DNA from: an uncultured Clostridia bacterium
Lineage (GTDB): Bacteria > Bacillota > Clostridia > TANB77 > CAG-508
Direction of reading: 5' to 3'
Length of the DNA stretch: 64,000 nt
NCBI GenBank assembly: GCA_934167835.1
Contig: CAKPLZ010000004.1
Coordinates: 75,533 to 139,532, forward strand
In this document: piece by piece, positions 30,594-40,770 of the stretch
Numbering within the stretch: the first letter of the stretch is position 1
How the letters are laid out: each line of letters opens with the position of its first letter
Program-made: the position numbers and the translations under genes
The notes under the pieces: model-generated
Databases searched by the model: none
What the model saw: only the letters and a program-made list of their open reading frames with translations
Told to the model about the DNA's origin: nothing

Positions 30594-30745
30594 AAAGTAC
30601 CTCCTTTTAGAAATTTATATCAACAAAATTTCTTTCAAAACTTAAGCTATCTAAAAAATTAAATAACTATGTTGTGTATTATAATATATATGAAAACATT
30701 TTGCAAGTGTTCCTTTGAGTTTTTCATCTAGCTTTAAAATGTTTC

Positions 30746-32107
30746 CTACTTTATTTTCAAATAACTCATTGCCTCATATATATTCTTTACTCCAACTATC
30801 TCTATTTTATATGTATCCTTTAGCTGTTTTTTATTATTCATAGGTATTATACACGTTTTAAACCCTAGTTTTTCCGCTTCTTTTATTCTTTTTTCTATCA
30901 TATTTACACTTCTAACTTCCCCTGTTAAACCTACTTCTCCAATAGCTATTGTTTCTTTTGGTATTGGTATATTTTTGTAGCTTGATGCTGCGGCTAGGAT
31001 TATTCCTAGGTCTAGGGCTGGTTCGTTTATTTTTATTCCGCCTACTATGTTTAAATATACATCTTGATTTCCAAATGGCATTCCTACTATTTTTTCTAAT
31101 ACTGCAATTAAAAGTGTTAATCTATTATAATCTATTCCATTTGCGGTTCTTCTTGGGAAACCAAATATTGTTCCGTGATGTTAGTGCCTGTAATTCTACT
31201 AAAATAGTTCTTGTTCCTTCTAAGCTTGCAACTACTATTGAACCTGGTGGGTTATCCTCTCGTTCTCCAAGCAAAACAGAAGACGGATTAGTTATTTCTA
31301 CCATTCCTTTTTCCTGCATTTCAAACATTCCAATTTCATTTGTTGACCCGAATCTATTTTTTACACCTCTTAATATTCTATATGAAAAATATCTTTCCCC
31401 TTCTAGATATAAAACTGTATCTACCATGTGTTCTAAAACTCTTGGTCCTGCTATATTTCCGGTCTTTTGTTACATGTCCTATTATTATGGTAGTTATTTT
31501 TTGTTCTTTACATGTTCTCATTATCCTTGCTGTTATTTCTCTTACTTGGCTTACACTTCCTGGGCTTGAAGTTATGTCATCAGAATACATTGTTTGAATA
31601 GAATCTATTATAACCAATTTTGGATTAGTTCTTTGAATAGCATCTTCTATTAACTCCATATCAGTTTCGCCTAAGAATAATATATCTTGGTTGTTTATTC
31701 CTAACCTATCTGCTCTTAACTTTATTTGTTCTGCTGATTCTTCTCCTGAAACATATAAAACCTTGCCTTCTCCTTTTACTTTATCACATATCTGCAAAAT
31801 TAATGTTGATTTACCTATTCCAGGTTCTCCGACCTAGCAATGTTAAAGAACCTTTTACAAGACCTCCTCCAAGCACTCTATCTAGCTCTTCAAAACCTGT
31901 TTCTGTTCTTTTTATATCTTGTTTTTGTATGCTGGTTAAAACAGTAGGTTCATGCCTTTCTTTCACTGTTGTTTTTCCTGATGATTTTGTTTGAGCTTTT
32001 TCTTCATAGCATGTATTCCACTCATTACATGCTGGGCACTTTCCAAACCATTTAGGTGATTCATTTCCACAATTGCTACATACAAATACTGTAGTTACCT
32101 TTGCCAC
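30746..32107 (-). CDS. radA: DNA repair protein RadA, three CGG recoding sites
   Basis: A RecA-like branch-migration ATPase of about 452 aa, active in recombination and transformation. The order is an N-terminal C4 zinc finger (CSNCGNESPKWFGKCPAC), Walker A (GEPGIGKST), the RadA KNRFG-type motif (GVKNRFGST) and a Lon-like C-terminal domain (GGIKINEPALDLGI; GEVGLTGEVR). It begins with GTG after GGAGAG. In zero frame it falls into four pieces. Each join is an in-frame CGG followed by A, at codons 93 (LLG-GEPG), 216 (TKD-GNIAGP) and 311 (LTS-GTIFGFPRRTANG). Three skips give exactly the family length with all motifs intact. It lies 54 nt downstream of ftsH. Confidence 0.93.
31172..31175 (-). other. 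Recoding site CGGA in radA (third)
   Basis: TCA CGG AAC AAT in zero frame; TCA GGA ACA ATA TTT GGT in +1, giving SGTIFGFPRRTANG of the Lon-like domain. Confidence 0.9.
31458..31461 (-). other. Recoding site CGGA in radA (second)
   Basis: GAC CGG AAA TAT in zero frame; GAC GGA AAT ATA GCA GGA CCA in +1, giving the invariant TKDGNIAGP. Confidence 0.92.
31828..31831 (-). other. Recoding site CGGA in radA (first, at Walker A)
   Basis: GGT CGG AGA ACC in zero frame; GGT GGA GAA CCT GGA ATA in +1, giving the P-loop GGEPGIGKS. Confidence 0.93.
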
Positions 32108-32127
32108 TAAAACTCTCTCCTTTCAAA

Positions 32128-32158
32128 ATAGGGAACGACAACAAAAATCGTTCCCTAT
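32128..32158 (-). terminator. Hairpin between ftsH and radA
   Basis: An 11-bp perfect stem (ATAGGGAACGA / TCGTTCCCTAT) four bases after the ftsH stop. The T-run is weak (TTTTG), so read-through into radA is likely. Confidence 0.6.
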
Positions 32159-32161
32159 AAA

Positions 32162-33949
32162 TTAATCATTAAAAATTCTTGCAAATTCTTCTGATGTAAT
32201 TGTTTCTTTTTCAAGTAATTTTTGTGCAACAGCATGAAGTTTATCCATGTGTGCTAGTATTAACTCTTGTGCATTCTTATATGCCGTATCAATTAATGTT
32301 TTTACTTCAACACCTATTACATCCTCAATGTTATTTCCAAATACTTGAAGTTCATATTGTTCTTTTGCTTCTAAGTTTATTGGACCTATTCTATCGCTCA
32401 TTCCGTATTTTTTTACCATGTCTTTTGCAATTTCCGTTGCAACTTCTATATCATTACTTGCTCCTGTTGAAATATCATTTAATGCTATTTTTTCTGCTGC
32501 TCTTCCTCCAAGTAAGGCAATTAGTTTTTCTTCCATTTCTGTTCTTGAAATGTAGTATTTATCCTCATTTGTTTTATACATTGTATATCCACCTGCTAAG
32601 CCTCTTGGAATTATTGATATTTCCTTTACATCTTGCTGTGTTTCTAGATATTTGCTTACAATTGCATGTCCAGCTTCATGATATGCTGTTAATTTCTTAT
32701 CTTTATCTGAAATTATTCTACTATTTTTTTGTAATCCAACTGTTACTTTTTTTACGGCTTCTTCTAAATCATCCATAACTATTTTTTCATGATGTCTTGT
32801 TGTTGCAATTATTGCTGCTTCATTTAGAACATTTGCAAGTTCTGCGCCAGTAAATCCTGCTGTATCTGTTGCTATATCTTTTAAATTTATGTCATCTCCT
32901 AAAGGTTTATTTGCTGAGTGAATTTTTAGAATTTCTTCTCTTCCTCTTGCATCTGGAACAGCGATTGTTATTTGTCTATCAAATCTTCCTGGTCTTAGCA
33001 ATGCTTTATCTAGCATTTCTGGTCTATTTGTTGCAGCAAGTACTATAACTGTCTCATCTGTGTTAAACCCATCCATTTCAACAAGTAATTGATTTAATGT
33101 TTGATTATTTTCAGATTCCGCTCCACTGCCACCTGTTCTTCTTGCTCCTATTGCATCAATTTCATCAATGAAAACTATACATGGTGATACTCTTTTTGCT
33201 TTTTCAAATAATTTTCTTACTCTTGATGCTCCAAGTCCTGCAAACATTTCAATAAATTCTGAACCACTCATTGAAATAAATGGAACTCCTGCTTCTCCTG
33301 CAATAGCCTTAGCAATTAGAGTTTTTCCTGTACCTGGTTTACCATAAAGAAGAATTCCTCTTGGTATTTTTGCTCCCATTTCTTGGAATTTTTTTGGTTC
33401 TTTTAGAAAATTAACTATTTCGATTAATTCATTTTTTTCTTCATCTAAACCTGCCACATCTTTAAATGTAATATTTGTTTTCTCACTTTCTGCATCATAA
33501 ACTTTTCCTTTATCGCCTAAGCCTTGCATTTTTAGTATTACTACAAATAATGCAACTATCATTAATGTTGGCAATAAATTTATAAACATTGTAGAAATTT
33601 TTACTAGTATACTGGTTGGTTTTTGCACCAAATTTAGCCCATTTCCAGCCTGTTTCTTTTCTTGTACAAATTCTATGAAAGCTTGTGTATTTGGAATTAC
33701 TGCATTTTTCTTTTCCTCAACATTTTTCAATTTTACTTTAATTGAAGTGCTTCCAACTGTCATTTCTATTTCTTCAACTGCATTTTCTTCGATTTTAGTA
33801 ATAAGTTCTGTGTATGATATTTCTTTTTCAGAACTGTTATTGTTTTTGTTTAACATACCAAATGTTATTATCAAAACTGCTAATATTGTAATTATTGTAA
33901 ATATAGTATAATAAATTTTATCTTTATTGTTGTTATTTTTATCTTTCAT
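32162..33949 (-). CDS. ftsH: ATP-dependent zinc metalloprotease FtsH
   Basis: A 595-aa membrane AAA+ protease. Two membrane helices (12-32, 117-140) flank the periplasmic-side domain. The AAA core has Walker A GKPGTGKT, Walker B IVFIDEIDAIG and the second region of homology (ATNRPEMLDKALLRPGRFDR). The M41 protease domain has HEAGH, with D further on (GGRAAEKI...STGASNDIEVAT). It ends in a helical tail. Its ATG shares one base with the alr stop once alr is recoded. No in-frame CGG in 595 codons. Confidence 0.97.
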   Translation of the reverse strand: MKDKNNNNKDKIYYTIFTIITILAVLIITFGMLNKNNNSSEKEISYTELITKIEENAVEEIEMTVGSTSIKVKLKNVEEKKNAVIPNTQAFIEFVQEKKQAGNGLNLVQKPTSILVKISTMFINLLPTLMIVALFVVILKMQGLGDKGKVYDAESEKTNITFKDVAGLDEEKNELIEIVNFLKEPKKFQEMGAKIPRGILLYGKPGTGKTLIAKAIAGEAGVPFISMSGSEFIEMFAGLGASRVRKLFEKAKRVSPCIVFIDEIDAIGARRTGGSGAESENNQTLNQLLVEMDGFNTDETVIVLAATNRPEMLDKALLRPGRFDRQITIAVPDARGREEILKIHSANKPLGDDINLKDIATDTAGFTGAELANVLNEAAIIATTRHHEKIVMDDLEEAVKKVTVGLQKNSRIISDKDKKLTAYHEAGHAIVSKYLETQQDVKEISIIPRGLAGGYTMYKTNEDKYYISRTEMEEKLIALLGGRAAEKIALNDISTGASNDIEVATEIAKDMVKKYGMSDRIGPINLEAKEQYELQVFGNNIEDVIGVEVKTLIDTAYKNAQELILAHMDKLHAVAQKLLEKETITSEEFARIFND

Positions 33950-35065
33950 TATTTATACTCCCTTCTTATCCTTGAATCTATATAAAGTGGATTAACTGTA
34001 AGTGTAGCAATATCTCCAACTCTTATATTTTCATCTGTTACATCAACCAAAACATGATATGTTCCGAACTGTTCCTATTATATCATATCTTTTTTCATTT
34101 ATTACTGCTGTAAGTTTCTGTTTTATAAATAACGCTTTAATTTGTTGATAAATTCTTCCTAATTTATCTCTTACCCTAAACATATCTACCTTAGGGCCTA
34201 CATTATATCCTTCTGCTGTTCCTATCTGCAAAACTGCAATTTTAGTTTCTCTTTTTGTTTTAAATGTACTTAAATAGCTTACAGTAAAATCTTTTGGAAG
34301 TGTTCTTATTTCTGCAACATTTAAATTTAGTTCACCTATTTTTTTTAGCCCAATATTTTCTTCAGCGCACACTCTTCCAGTAAAAGCAGAACCAATTCTC
34401 GCAGCATTTAAACACATTTCCGGATAGTTTAAAATAGCTGGTGAGTTACATATATGTTTTAAATCTATATTAATATTATTTTTCTCTAAATATGTCAAAA
34501 CTTCTTTAAATCTTGTATATTGCATTAATGTTTGTTTATTATTTTTATAATATGCCATTGAAAAATGTGAGAATATTCCTTCAACTTTTATGTTATTTTT
34601 AACTAGTTCATTAATTGTTTCAAGGATGACATTTTTATCACTATACAAAAATCCATATCTTCCAAATCCTGTATCAATTTTTATATGAGCTTTTATATTA
34701 TATCCCTTTTTGGATAAATCATTTGCAATATTACTATTAACTTTTGAGTCTATTGTTATTATAATGTCATTTTGAACTGCTATTTCCATATCTTTGTTAG
34801 TATTTAATGGTGACAATAATAATATATGTGCATTTATGCTTTGTTTTTTTAGTTCTAAAGCTTCTTCTAGTGTTGCAACTGCTAGATACTGTATACCGTT
34901 TTGAACTAAAAAATTTGAATATTCTGCTAAACCTAAGCCATAGCCATTTGCCTTAACTACTGCAATAATAGTATAATTCGAATTGTTTGAAATTTTTTTT
35001 GTGTATTCTTTAATTTTATTAATATTATGTCTTAAATCATCTTTATTTACAACTAATTGCTTCAA
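33949..35065 (-). CDS. alr: Alanine racemase, one CGG recoding site
   Basis: A PLP enzyme of about 371 aa interconverting L- and D-alanine for peptidoglycan. The PLP lysine is in VVKANGYGLG (residue about 39); the barrel continues through HIKIDTGFGRYGF and FSHFSMAYY. The beta domain has AEGYNVGP near the second catalytic tyrosine. It starts with TTG at 35065 after GAGG. An in-frame CGG at codon 334 is followed by A; +1 gives IGTV-G-TYHVLVDVTDENIRVGDIATL and a stop at 33949-33951 that overlaps the ftsH ATG by one base. In zero frame the last 38 residues are lost. Confidence 0.88.
34063..34066 (-). other. Recoding site CGGA in alr
   Basis: GTT CGG AAC ATA in zero frame with a stop seven codons later; GTT GGA ACA TAT CAT GTT in +1, leading to DVTD and VGDIATL. 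Confidence 0.87.
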
Positions 35066-35066
35066 A

Positions 35067-36131
35067 TTATTTTCCTCTTTCTTTTAATTTGTTTTTCAAT
35101 CCTGCAATTTTTTTGTATAACTTTTCACTAAATTTAAACATTTTGTATGTTAAAGGTTTGTAATTAATATATAATTCACCTATAAACTCGGTAAACTCTG
35201 CATTAAATCCTTTTTTAAATCTGTATAAACCATATTGTGGATGGCTTTCATCAACAATTCCAACCACACCTCTAAAATCATACATGTCTTTTTTATGTTC
35301 TATTGAATATTTAATCATATCCCATTGAAGTAGATAATTTGGCATTAGATTTCTGTGTTCGTTGCTACTTGCTCCATATAAGTACCATATTTTATTTCCA
35401 TATATTATGTCTATAATTCCTGAAATAGGCTCTCCTTCTGCTGTATATGCCATCATTAGTTTAAAATGTTCAGGAGCTAGTTCATCATACATTTTTTCAA
35501 AATATGATAAAGGTCTTATCATAAAATCGTCTCTTTTTCCGGTAACTTCCATTATTTTATGAAAATCCTTTAGGTCTTCTCTTGTTCCTTCTTTTATAAC
35601 AACACCTTTTTTAGTAGCCAACCTAATATTATATCTTGTTTTTTGATGGAATGCTTGAAAAATCTCGTCTTCAGTTTTGTTTTTTAGGTCTAACCTAAAT
35701 ACATATCTTGGTTGAATTCCTTCACTAAAATCTTTTGCATCATCCTTTATTTTGAATCCTAATTTTTCAGCTATTTTTCTAAATTCTGTATCATCACTTT
35801 TTATATCTGGTTCCCATTTTAGAGTAAAGGCTTTGTATTTCTTTGCTAATGCCTTTAATCCTTCTGTTAAGTCTTTTAAAACTGTTTCATCATGCTCATT
35901 ACATATTGGTCCTCTTGATACATACATAAAATTGCCGAAAACTGGTATTTTTCTAATTAAAACACTTATCGCTCCAACAATTTTTCCATTTTTATCTCTT
36001 GATAATACAATTTCATTTTTCCAAGCTTGTTTAACTTTTCCCCATTCAATAGATTGTTGGAAATTGCATCTTTCGTTTTTTTCTAAAAACTCTTTATATT
36101 CTTTTTTATCTTTTTCAGTTAATATTTGCAT
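35067..36131 (-). CDS. FemX/MurM-like peptidoglycan bridge aminoacyltransferase
   Basis: A 354-aa FemABX protein of two GNAT folds that would add amino acids from aminoacyl-tRNA to lipid II or the peptidoglycan stem. Recognisable stretches are NFQQSIEWGKVK, FVYVSRGP-like GNFMYVSRGPICNE, FHQKTRYNIRLATKKGV and YDFRGVVG near the end. It overlaps or abuts alr with a 1-nt gap, linking two wall-building steps. The amino acid it adds cannot be predicted here. Confidence 0.85.
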   Translation of the reverse strand: MQILTEKDKKEYKEFLEKNERCNFQQSIEWGKVKQAWKNEIVLSRDKNGKIVGAISVLIRKIPVFGNFMYVSRGPICNEHDETVLKDLTEGLKALAKKYKAFTLKWEPDIKSDDTEFRKIAEKLGFKIKDDAKDFSEGIQPRYVFRLDLKNKTEDEIFQAFHQKTRYNIRLATKKGVVIKEGTREDLKDFHKIMEVTGKRDDFMIRPLSYFEKMYDELAPEHFKLMMAYTAEGEPISGIIDIIYGNKIWYLYGASSNEHRNLMPNYLLQWDMIKYSIEHKKDMYDFRGVVGIVDESHPQYGLYRFKKGFNAEFTEFIGELYINYKPLTYKMFKFSEKLYKKIAGLKNKLKERGK

Positions 36132-36158
36132 TTGGCTTATTACCCTGACCTTTCATAA

Positions 36159-36641
36159 TTATAACTCAAGTTCTATTTTTCTTCCTGTTGGTATATATTT
36201 TCTGTATTTTACATTTCCCATTTCTAGCATTCTTTTTGAAACTTTAACGCTATCTGTGTCTGCATACTTGTCCTCTTTATATATTACTTCTTTAATTCCT
36301 GATTGAATAATTGCTTTTGCACATTCATTACATGGAAATAAAGCAACATATATTTTGCTATTTCTTAGGGTTGTCCCTGTATAGTTTAGTATTGCATTTA
36401 ATTCGCCGTGGCATACATAAGGATATTTAGTTTCTGAATATTTTCCTTCTCTCTCCCAAGAGATTTCATCATCTGAACATCCTTTAGGAAACCCATTATA
36501 TCCTATTGATAAAATTTTATTATCTTCACTTACTATGCATGCTCCTACCTGAGAATTGGGGTCTTTACTTCTTTCTCCCGAAAGAAGTGCAACCCCCATA
36601 AAATACTCATCCCAGCCAATATAATTATTTCGTTTTGGCAT
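36159..36641 (-). CDS. dCMP deaminase family protein (ComEB-like)
   Basis: A 160-aa zinc cytidine-deaminase-fold enzyme, likely converting dCMP to dUMP for thymidylate synthesis. The zinc site is HGELNAI (H and the proton-shuttling E) and PCNECAKAII. NYIGWDEYFMGVALLSGERSKDPNSQVGA is a typical start of the family. The ATG at 36641 follows GGAGG; a longer in-frame start at 36653 lies inside that signal. It follows cysS at a 14-nt gap. Confidence 0.88.
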   Translation of the reverse strand: MPKRNNYIGWDEYFMGVALLSGERSKDPNSQVGACIVSEDNKILSIGYNGFPKGCSDDEISWEREGKYSETKYPYVCHGELNAILNYTGTTLRNSKIYVALFPCNECAKAIIQSGIKEVIYKEDKYADTDSVKVSKRMLEMGNVKYRKYIPTGRKIELEL

Positions 36642-36655
36642 ATTGTCCTCCATTT

Positions 36656-38045
36656 TTATATTTTTTCAAGTTTTGCTCCATCTTTGCTATCTTTTACATT
36701 GTATCCTAATTCTTTTATTTTGTCTCTTAATTCATCTGATAAAGCCCAGTTTTTTTCTTGTCTTGCTATGTTTCTTTGTTCTAATAATTTTTTAACATTT
36801 TCTGGAATTTCTTCTTGTTTTATGTTTATTGGTTCATCAATTTTTACTCCTAATACTTTATCAAAATCAAGAAGTAAGTCTGCTAGTTTTTTTGATTTTA
36901 TTGGATTTTTTATTATATCCCATACTACACTCATTGCAACTGGCATGTTTAAATCATCATTTATTGCGTCTATAAATCTTTTTTTGTATTCTCCGCATTA
37001 CGCTATCATCAACATTTTCTGTTCCATTATAGTGTTTTTGATATCCGTCTTTTAATCTAATTAGTGCTGTTTGGCTATTTGATAATCCTTCCCATGTAAA
37101 GTTAAGTTTGTTTCTATAATGTGATGTGAAACATAACATTTTGTAACTTAATGGATCATAACCTCTGTCAATCAAATCTTGTACTAAGTAAGTATTTCCA
37201 AGGCTCTTAGACATTTTGCCACCGTCAATTAATAAAAATTCACAATGCATCCAAAATCTTGCTGGTATTTTTCCTGTGGCACCTTTACTTTGAGCAATTT
37301 CATTTTCATGATGTGTTGGAACTAAGTCTATTCCTCCTGTATGGATATCGAAAACTTCTCCTAAATATTTATTACTCATAGTTGAACATTCGATATGCCA
37401 TCCTGGATAGCATAATCCCCATGGGCTTTCCCATTTCATAATATGATTTTCTGGTGCTTTTATCCAAAGTGCAAAGTCGTAAGGATTTCTTTTTTCCTCA
37501 TCTATTTCAACTCTTGCACCTGCTTTTTGATTACGTAAATCTATTCCTGATAAAATACCATATTTATCTAGTTTAGAAACATCAAAATATATTGCTGTTG
37601 ATGTTTCGTAAGCGTACCCATTATCTAATAGTTTTTGAACATATTTTATCATATCTGGAATATGTTCTGTTGCTTTACATATAATTTCAGGTTTATCAAC
37701 ATTTAGTCTATCTAAGTCTTGAAAGAATTTTTCTGTATAATATGCTGCAATTTCTAATGGAGTTTTTTTCTCTTCTCTTGCAGCTTTTAACATTTTGTCT
37801 TCTCCTTCATCACCATCTGATACTAAATGGCCAACATCTGTAATGTTCATTGCATGTTTTAGATTATATCCATTATATTTAAGCATTCTTCTTAATGTAT
37901 CCATGAATATATATGATTTCATATTTCCTATACTTGCATCTTTATATACAGTTGGTCCGCATGAATAGATTCTAACTGTATTTCCTTCAAGTGGTTCAAA
38001 TTCATCTTTTGTTTTGGTTAAAGTATTATAAAATTTTATACTCAA
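36656..38045 (-). CDS. cysS: Cysteinyl-tRNA synthetase, one CGG recoding site
   Basis: A class I synthetase of about 462 aa. It has a HIGH variant (ASIGNMKSYIF), zinc ligands (CGPTVY; WHIECSTMS; HHENEIAQ) and KMSKSLGN. It starts with TTG at 38045 after TAGGAGG. In zero frame it ends at about residue 362, losing the tRNA-binding helical domain. At codon 351 an in-frame CGG precedes A; +1 gives M-GEYKKRFIDAINDDLNMPVAMSV, which matches the family exactly, and the protein ends at normal length (KELGYNVKDSKDGAKLEKI). An essential gene, so the recoding must work at least in part. Confidence 0.95.
36992..36995 (-). other. Recoding site CGGA in cysS
   Basis: ATG CGG AGA ATA in zero frame; ATG GGA GAA TAC AAA AAA AGA in +1, leading to the invariant NDDLNMP. 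Confidence 0.93.
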
Positions 38046-38099
38046 ATTTGTTTCCTCCTAAAACTGCCATGCTGGCAGATTAAAATCTGCCTTGTGGCT

Positions 38100-40721
38100 T
38101 TATCTTGTAACATTTTCTATAGTTATACTGCTATTTGTATTTCCGCCTGCTGTGTTCCCTGGTGTTGTAGTATTTCCTGCTGTATTATTTCCAGGTGTTG
38201 TGTTTCCACCTGTTGTATTATTTCCTCCAGTTGTATTGCCTCCTGGTGTTGTTGTATTATTGCCCCCTGTAGTATTTCCTCCTGTTGTAGTGTTTCCACC
38301 AGTTGTATTTCCATTTTCTGTTGGGTTCGTTGGTGTTACTGGTGTTGGTGGTGTAACAGGTTTTTGTGGTTCTTTATGTGTTGTACAAGTTTCTGTTACA
38401 GTAAGCATATATTTTGCATCAGATGCTTTTGACCAATTTCCAATTTCTGTTTCTGGTCTTGTAATAAATACTTTTGATTCTGTATTTGTACAGTATTGGT
38501 TTGCTAATAATCCTGTATCTAAGCAAATTTTTGCTTCAACATGGCATGTGCAAGTTTCTGTTGGTACTGTACCTTTTATGAAGTATTCAGTATATACTTG
38601 GTTTCCTCTTGGATCACGTCTGCAAAGGTCTGTTGCAATTTTTCCTGAAGTTTTACATATTGTCGCTGTTGTTACATTGTTTGGTCTTGTATCTGAGAAT
38701 TTTGCTTTTGGTAATCCTTTGTGGATTTGTTCCATTACTCCATCCCATATTCTTCCTGATGGGTTTATATTTGTTGCTCTAACTTGTTCTTTTACTTTAT
38801 TATTATCATATCCGTACCAAGTTGCTGCTGTATAATATGGTGTGAATCCGCAGAACCATCTATCTGTATCTCCATTTGATGTACCTGTTTTTACACCAAC
38901 ACTAATGCCAGATATTGCTGCATATCCACCTGCACCTGACCTTACAACTTCTGTTAGAATTTCCTTAATTATGTATGCTGTTCCTGCTGATAACACTGTT
39001 CTTGATTCTTGCTCTGTTGTTAAAACAACATTTCCTTCTGAATCAACTACTTTTGTATAAAATGTTGGTTCTATATATACACCATCATTTGCTATTGCTG
39101 AATATGCTGCTGCCATTTGTAATGGGCTTGCTTCAATGCTTCCTAGTGCCATTGAAAGGTTTATTTGTCCTTCTGTTGGATATATTCCTACTGTTCTTAG
39201 ATACTCTGCTGATTTCTCTACTCCAATTTCACTAATTGCTTTTAGCATTGGAATGTTTTTAGATTGTGCTATTGCATATCTTACTGTTGTTAATCCCATA
39301 TATGAATATCCATAGTTTTTATACCCTTGATATTTTCCACTTGAATATGGAATATCATCAAATACTGAACCTGCTGTAATTATTCCGTTGTCTATTCCTG
39401 GGCATAATACTGCTATAGGTTTTGCTGATGAACCTGGTTGCCTTTTGCTTTGCGTTGCTCTATTTAATCCAAAAGATGTAGTCTTTTCTCCAATTCCTCC
39501 TACTGTTGCTAATACATAACCTGTTTTATGGTCCATTAAAACCATTGCTGTTTGTGCAGTTACTGGGTTTCCATTATCATCCACTTCATATTTTGAATAT
39601 TCTATGTATTTATCTTTTTTTACTTCTTCTTCCATTATGTTTTGCATTGTTGTGTTTTGTGTTGTATATATTGTTATTCCACCACTTTTTACATAATAGT
39701 TTGTATATTCATCTGTCCATCCATATTTTTCTTTTAGTTCTGATTTTATTTGATTTATCGCTGCATCAGTATGGTAAGAATAAATTGTTTGAACTATTGT
39801 GCCTTTGTTAAAAGCTATGCCGTTATTAATTTCTTCAATTGCTGTGTTATATTCTTCTTCTGTAATTGCTGCTTTATGCTCTGGTGTTGTTTTTCCTAGT
39901 TCATACATTTTATCTACAACTGTTTTTACTCTTTTTTTAATTTTTTCTACATCTTTTTCTTCTGTTGAGAATGGTTTGTAATAGTTTGGTCCATCATTAA
40001 TTCCTGCTAAAAATGCACTTTCAGCTAAAGTTAAATCTCTTGCACTTTTGCTAAAATAATAGTTTGATGCAACTTCAACTCCATAGCTTTTTCCACCTAG
40101 GAATATCAAGTTTAAATAAAGCTCAAGTATTTGTGATTTTGATAGTTCTTGTTCTAGGTAATATGCTCTTGCCATTTCTCTTACTTTTCTTTGCCAGTTA
40201 TCGTCTTTATCATCAGTTAAGTTTTTTACTAACTGCTGTGTTATTGTGCTTCCACCAAATGAGGATTTTCCTCTATGTAATATATATGTAACTGTTGCTG
40301 CTCCTGTTCTTTTTATATCAACACCTTTGTGTTCATAAAACCTTTCATCTTCAATTGCTACAAATGCTTTTGGTAAATATATTGACATATCTGAGATTGA
40401 TATGTTTTCTCTGTTTTCATCTCCACTTAGTACAGCAATTGTATTTCCGTCTATATCTTTTACGACAGAGTTTTCATATTTAATTACAACATCTTCCATA
40501 TTTAATTTAGCTTCTTTAAATATGCCATATATTTTGCCTATTGCAATTCCTGCTGCAATCATTATTATAAGTAAAATTGCTAGTATTATTATTGTTATAG
40601 TTTTTTTAAGTTTTGGATGTTTTTTCACCTTAATTTTGTATTTTTTTGTTTTATCCATATCATTGTCATTTTCTGGTATTCTTTTAGGTTGTTTTTTTGT
40701 TCTTTTATTTTCTTTTTTCAT
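38100..40721 (-). CDS. Class A penicillin-binding protein (PBP1A type)
   Basis: A bifunctional peptidoglycan glycosyltransferase/transpeptidase of 873 aa. A basic cytoplasmic tail and one membrane helix (about 37-58) precede the GT51 domain (EDERFYEHKGVDIKRT; GGSTITQQLVKN; KVREMARA). The transpeptidase has SSAK, SKN and KTGTSNG. The last 65 residues are an unusual Asn/Thr/Gly repeat tail built from TGGNTT-type units, probably an exposed flexible linker. The ATG at 40721 follows AGAAAGGATG. No in-frame CGG in 873 codons. Confidence 0.93.
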   Translation of the reverse strand: MKKENKRTKKQPKRIPENDNDMDKTKKYKIKVKKHPKLKKTITIIILAILLIIMIAAGIAIGKIYGIFKEAKLNMEDVVIKYENSVVKDIDGNTIAVLSGDENRENISISDMSIYLPKAFVAIEDERFYEHKGVDIKRTGAATVTYILHRGKSSFGGSTITQQLVKNLTDDKDDNWQRKVREMARAYYLEQELSKSQILELYLNLIFLGGKSYGVEVASNYYFSKSARDLTLAESAFLAGINDGPNYYKPFSTEEKDVEKIKKRVKTVVDKMYELGKTTPEHKAAITEEEYNTAIEEINNGIAFNKGTIVQTIYSYHTDAAINQIKSELKEKYGWTDEYTNYYVKSGGITIYTTQNTTMQNIMEEEVKKDKYIEYSKYEVDDNGNPVTAQTAMVLMDHKTGYVLATVGGIGEKTTSFGLNRATQSKRQPGSSAKPIAVLCPGIDNGIITAGSVFDDIPYSSGKYQGYKNYGYSYMGLTTVRYAIAQSKNIPMLKAISEIGVEKSAEYLRTVGIYPTEGQINLSMALGSIEASPLQMAAAYSAIANDGVYIEPTFYTKVVDSEGNVVLTTEQESRTVLSAGTAYIIKEILTEVVRSGAGGYAAISGISVGVKTGTSNGDTDRWFCGFTPYYTAATWYGYDNNKVKEQVRATNINPSGRIWDGVMEQIHKGLPKAKFSDTRPNNVTTATICKTSGKIATDLCRRDPRGNQVYTEYFIKGTVPTETCTCHVEAKICLDTGLLANQYCTNTESKVFITRPETEIGNWSKASDAKYMLTVTETCTTHKEPQKPVTPPTPVTPTNPTENGNTTGGNTTTGGNTTGGNNTTTPGGNTTGGNNTTGGNTTPGNNTAGNTTTPGNTAGGNTNSSITIENVTR

Positions 40722-40770
40722 ACTTTCATCCTTTCTAAAAATTAAAATATCCTTTTTAATTATATTACAT

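Noticed and set aside
30594..30745. glmS ribozyme upstream of glmS
   Set aside because: The leader is short and A+T-rich, and I could not find the conserved core.
38092..38835. Plus-strand Pro/Val-rich reading frame opposite the penicillin-binding protein
   Set aside because: It is the antisense shadow of the Asn/Thr/Gly repeat tail and transpeptidase end; no ribosome site and no family.
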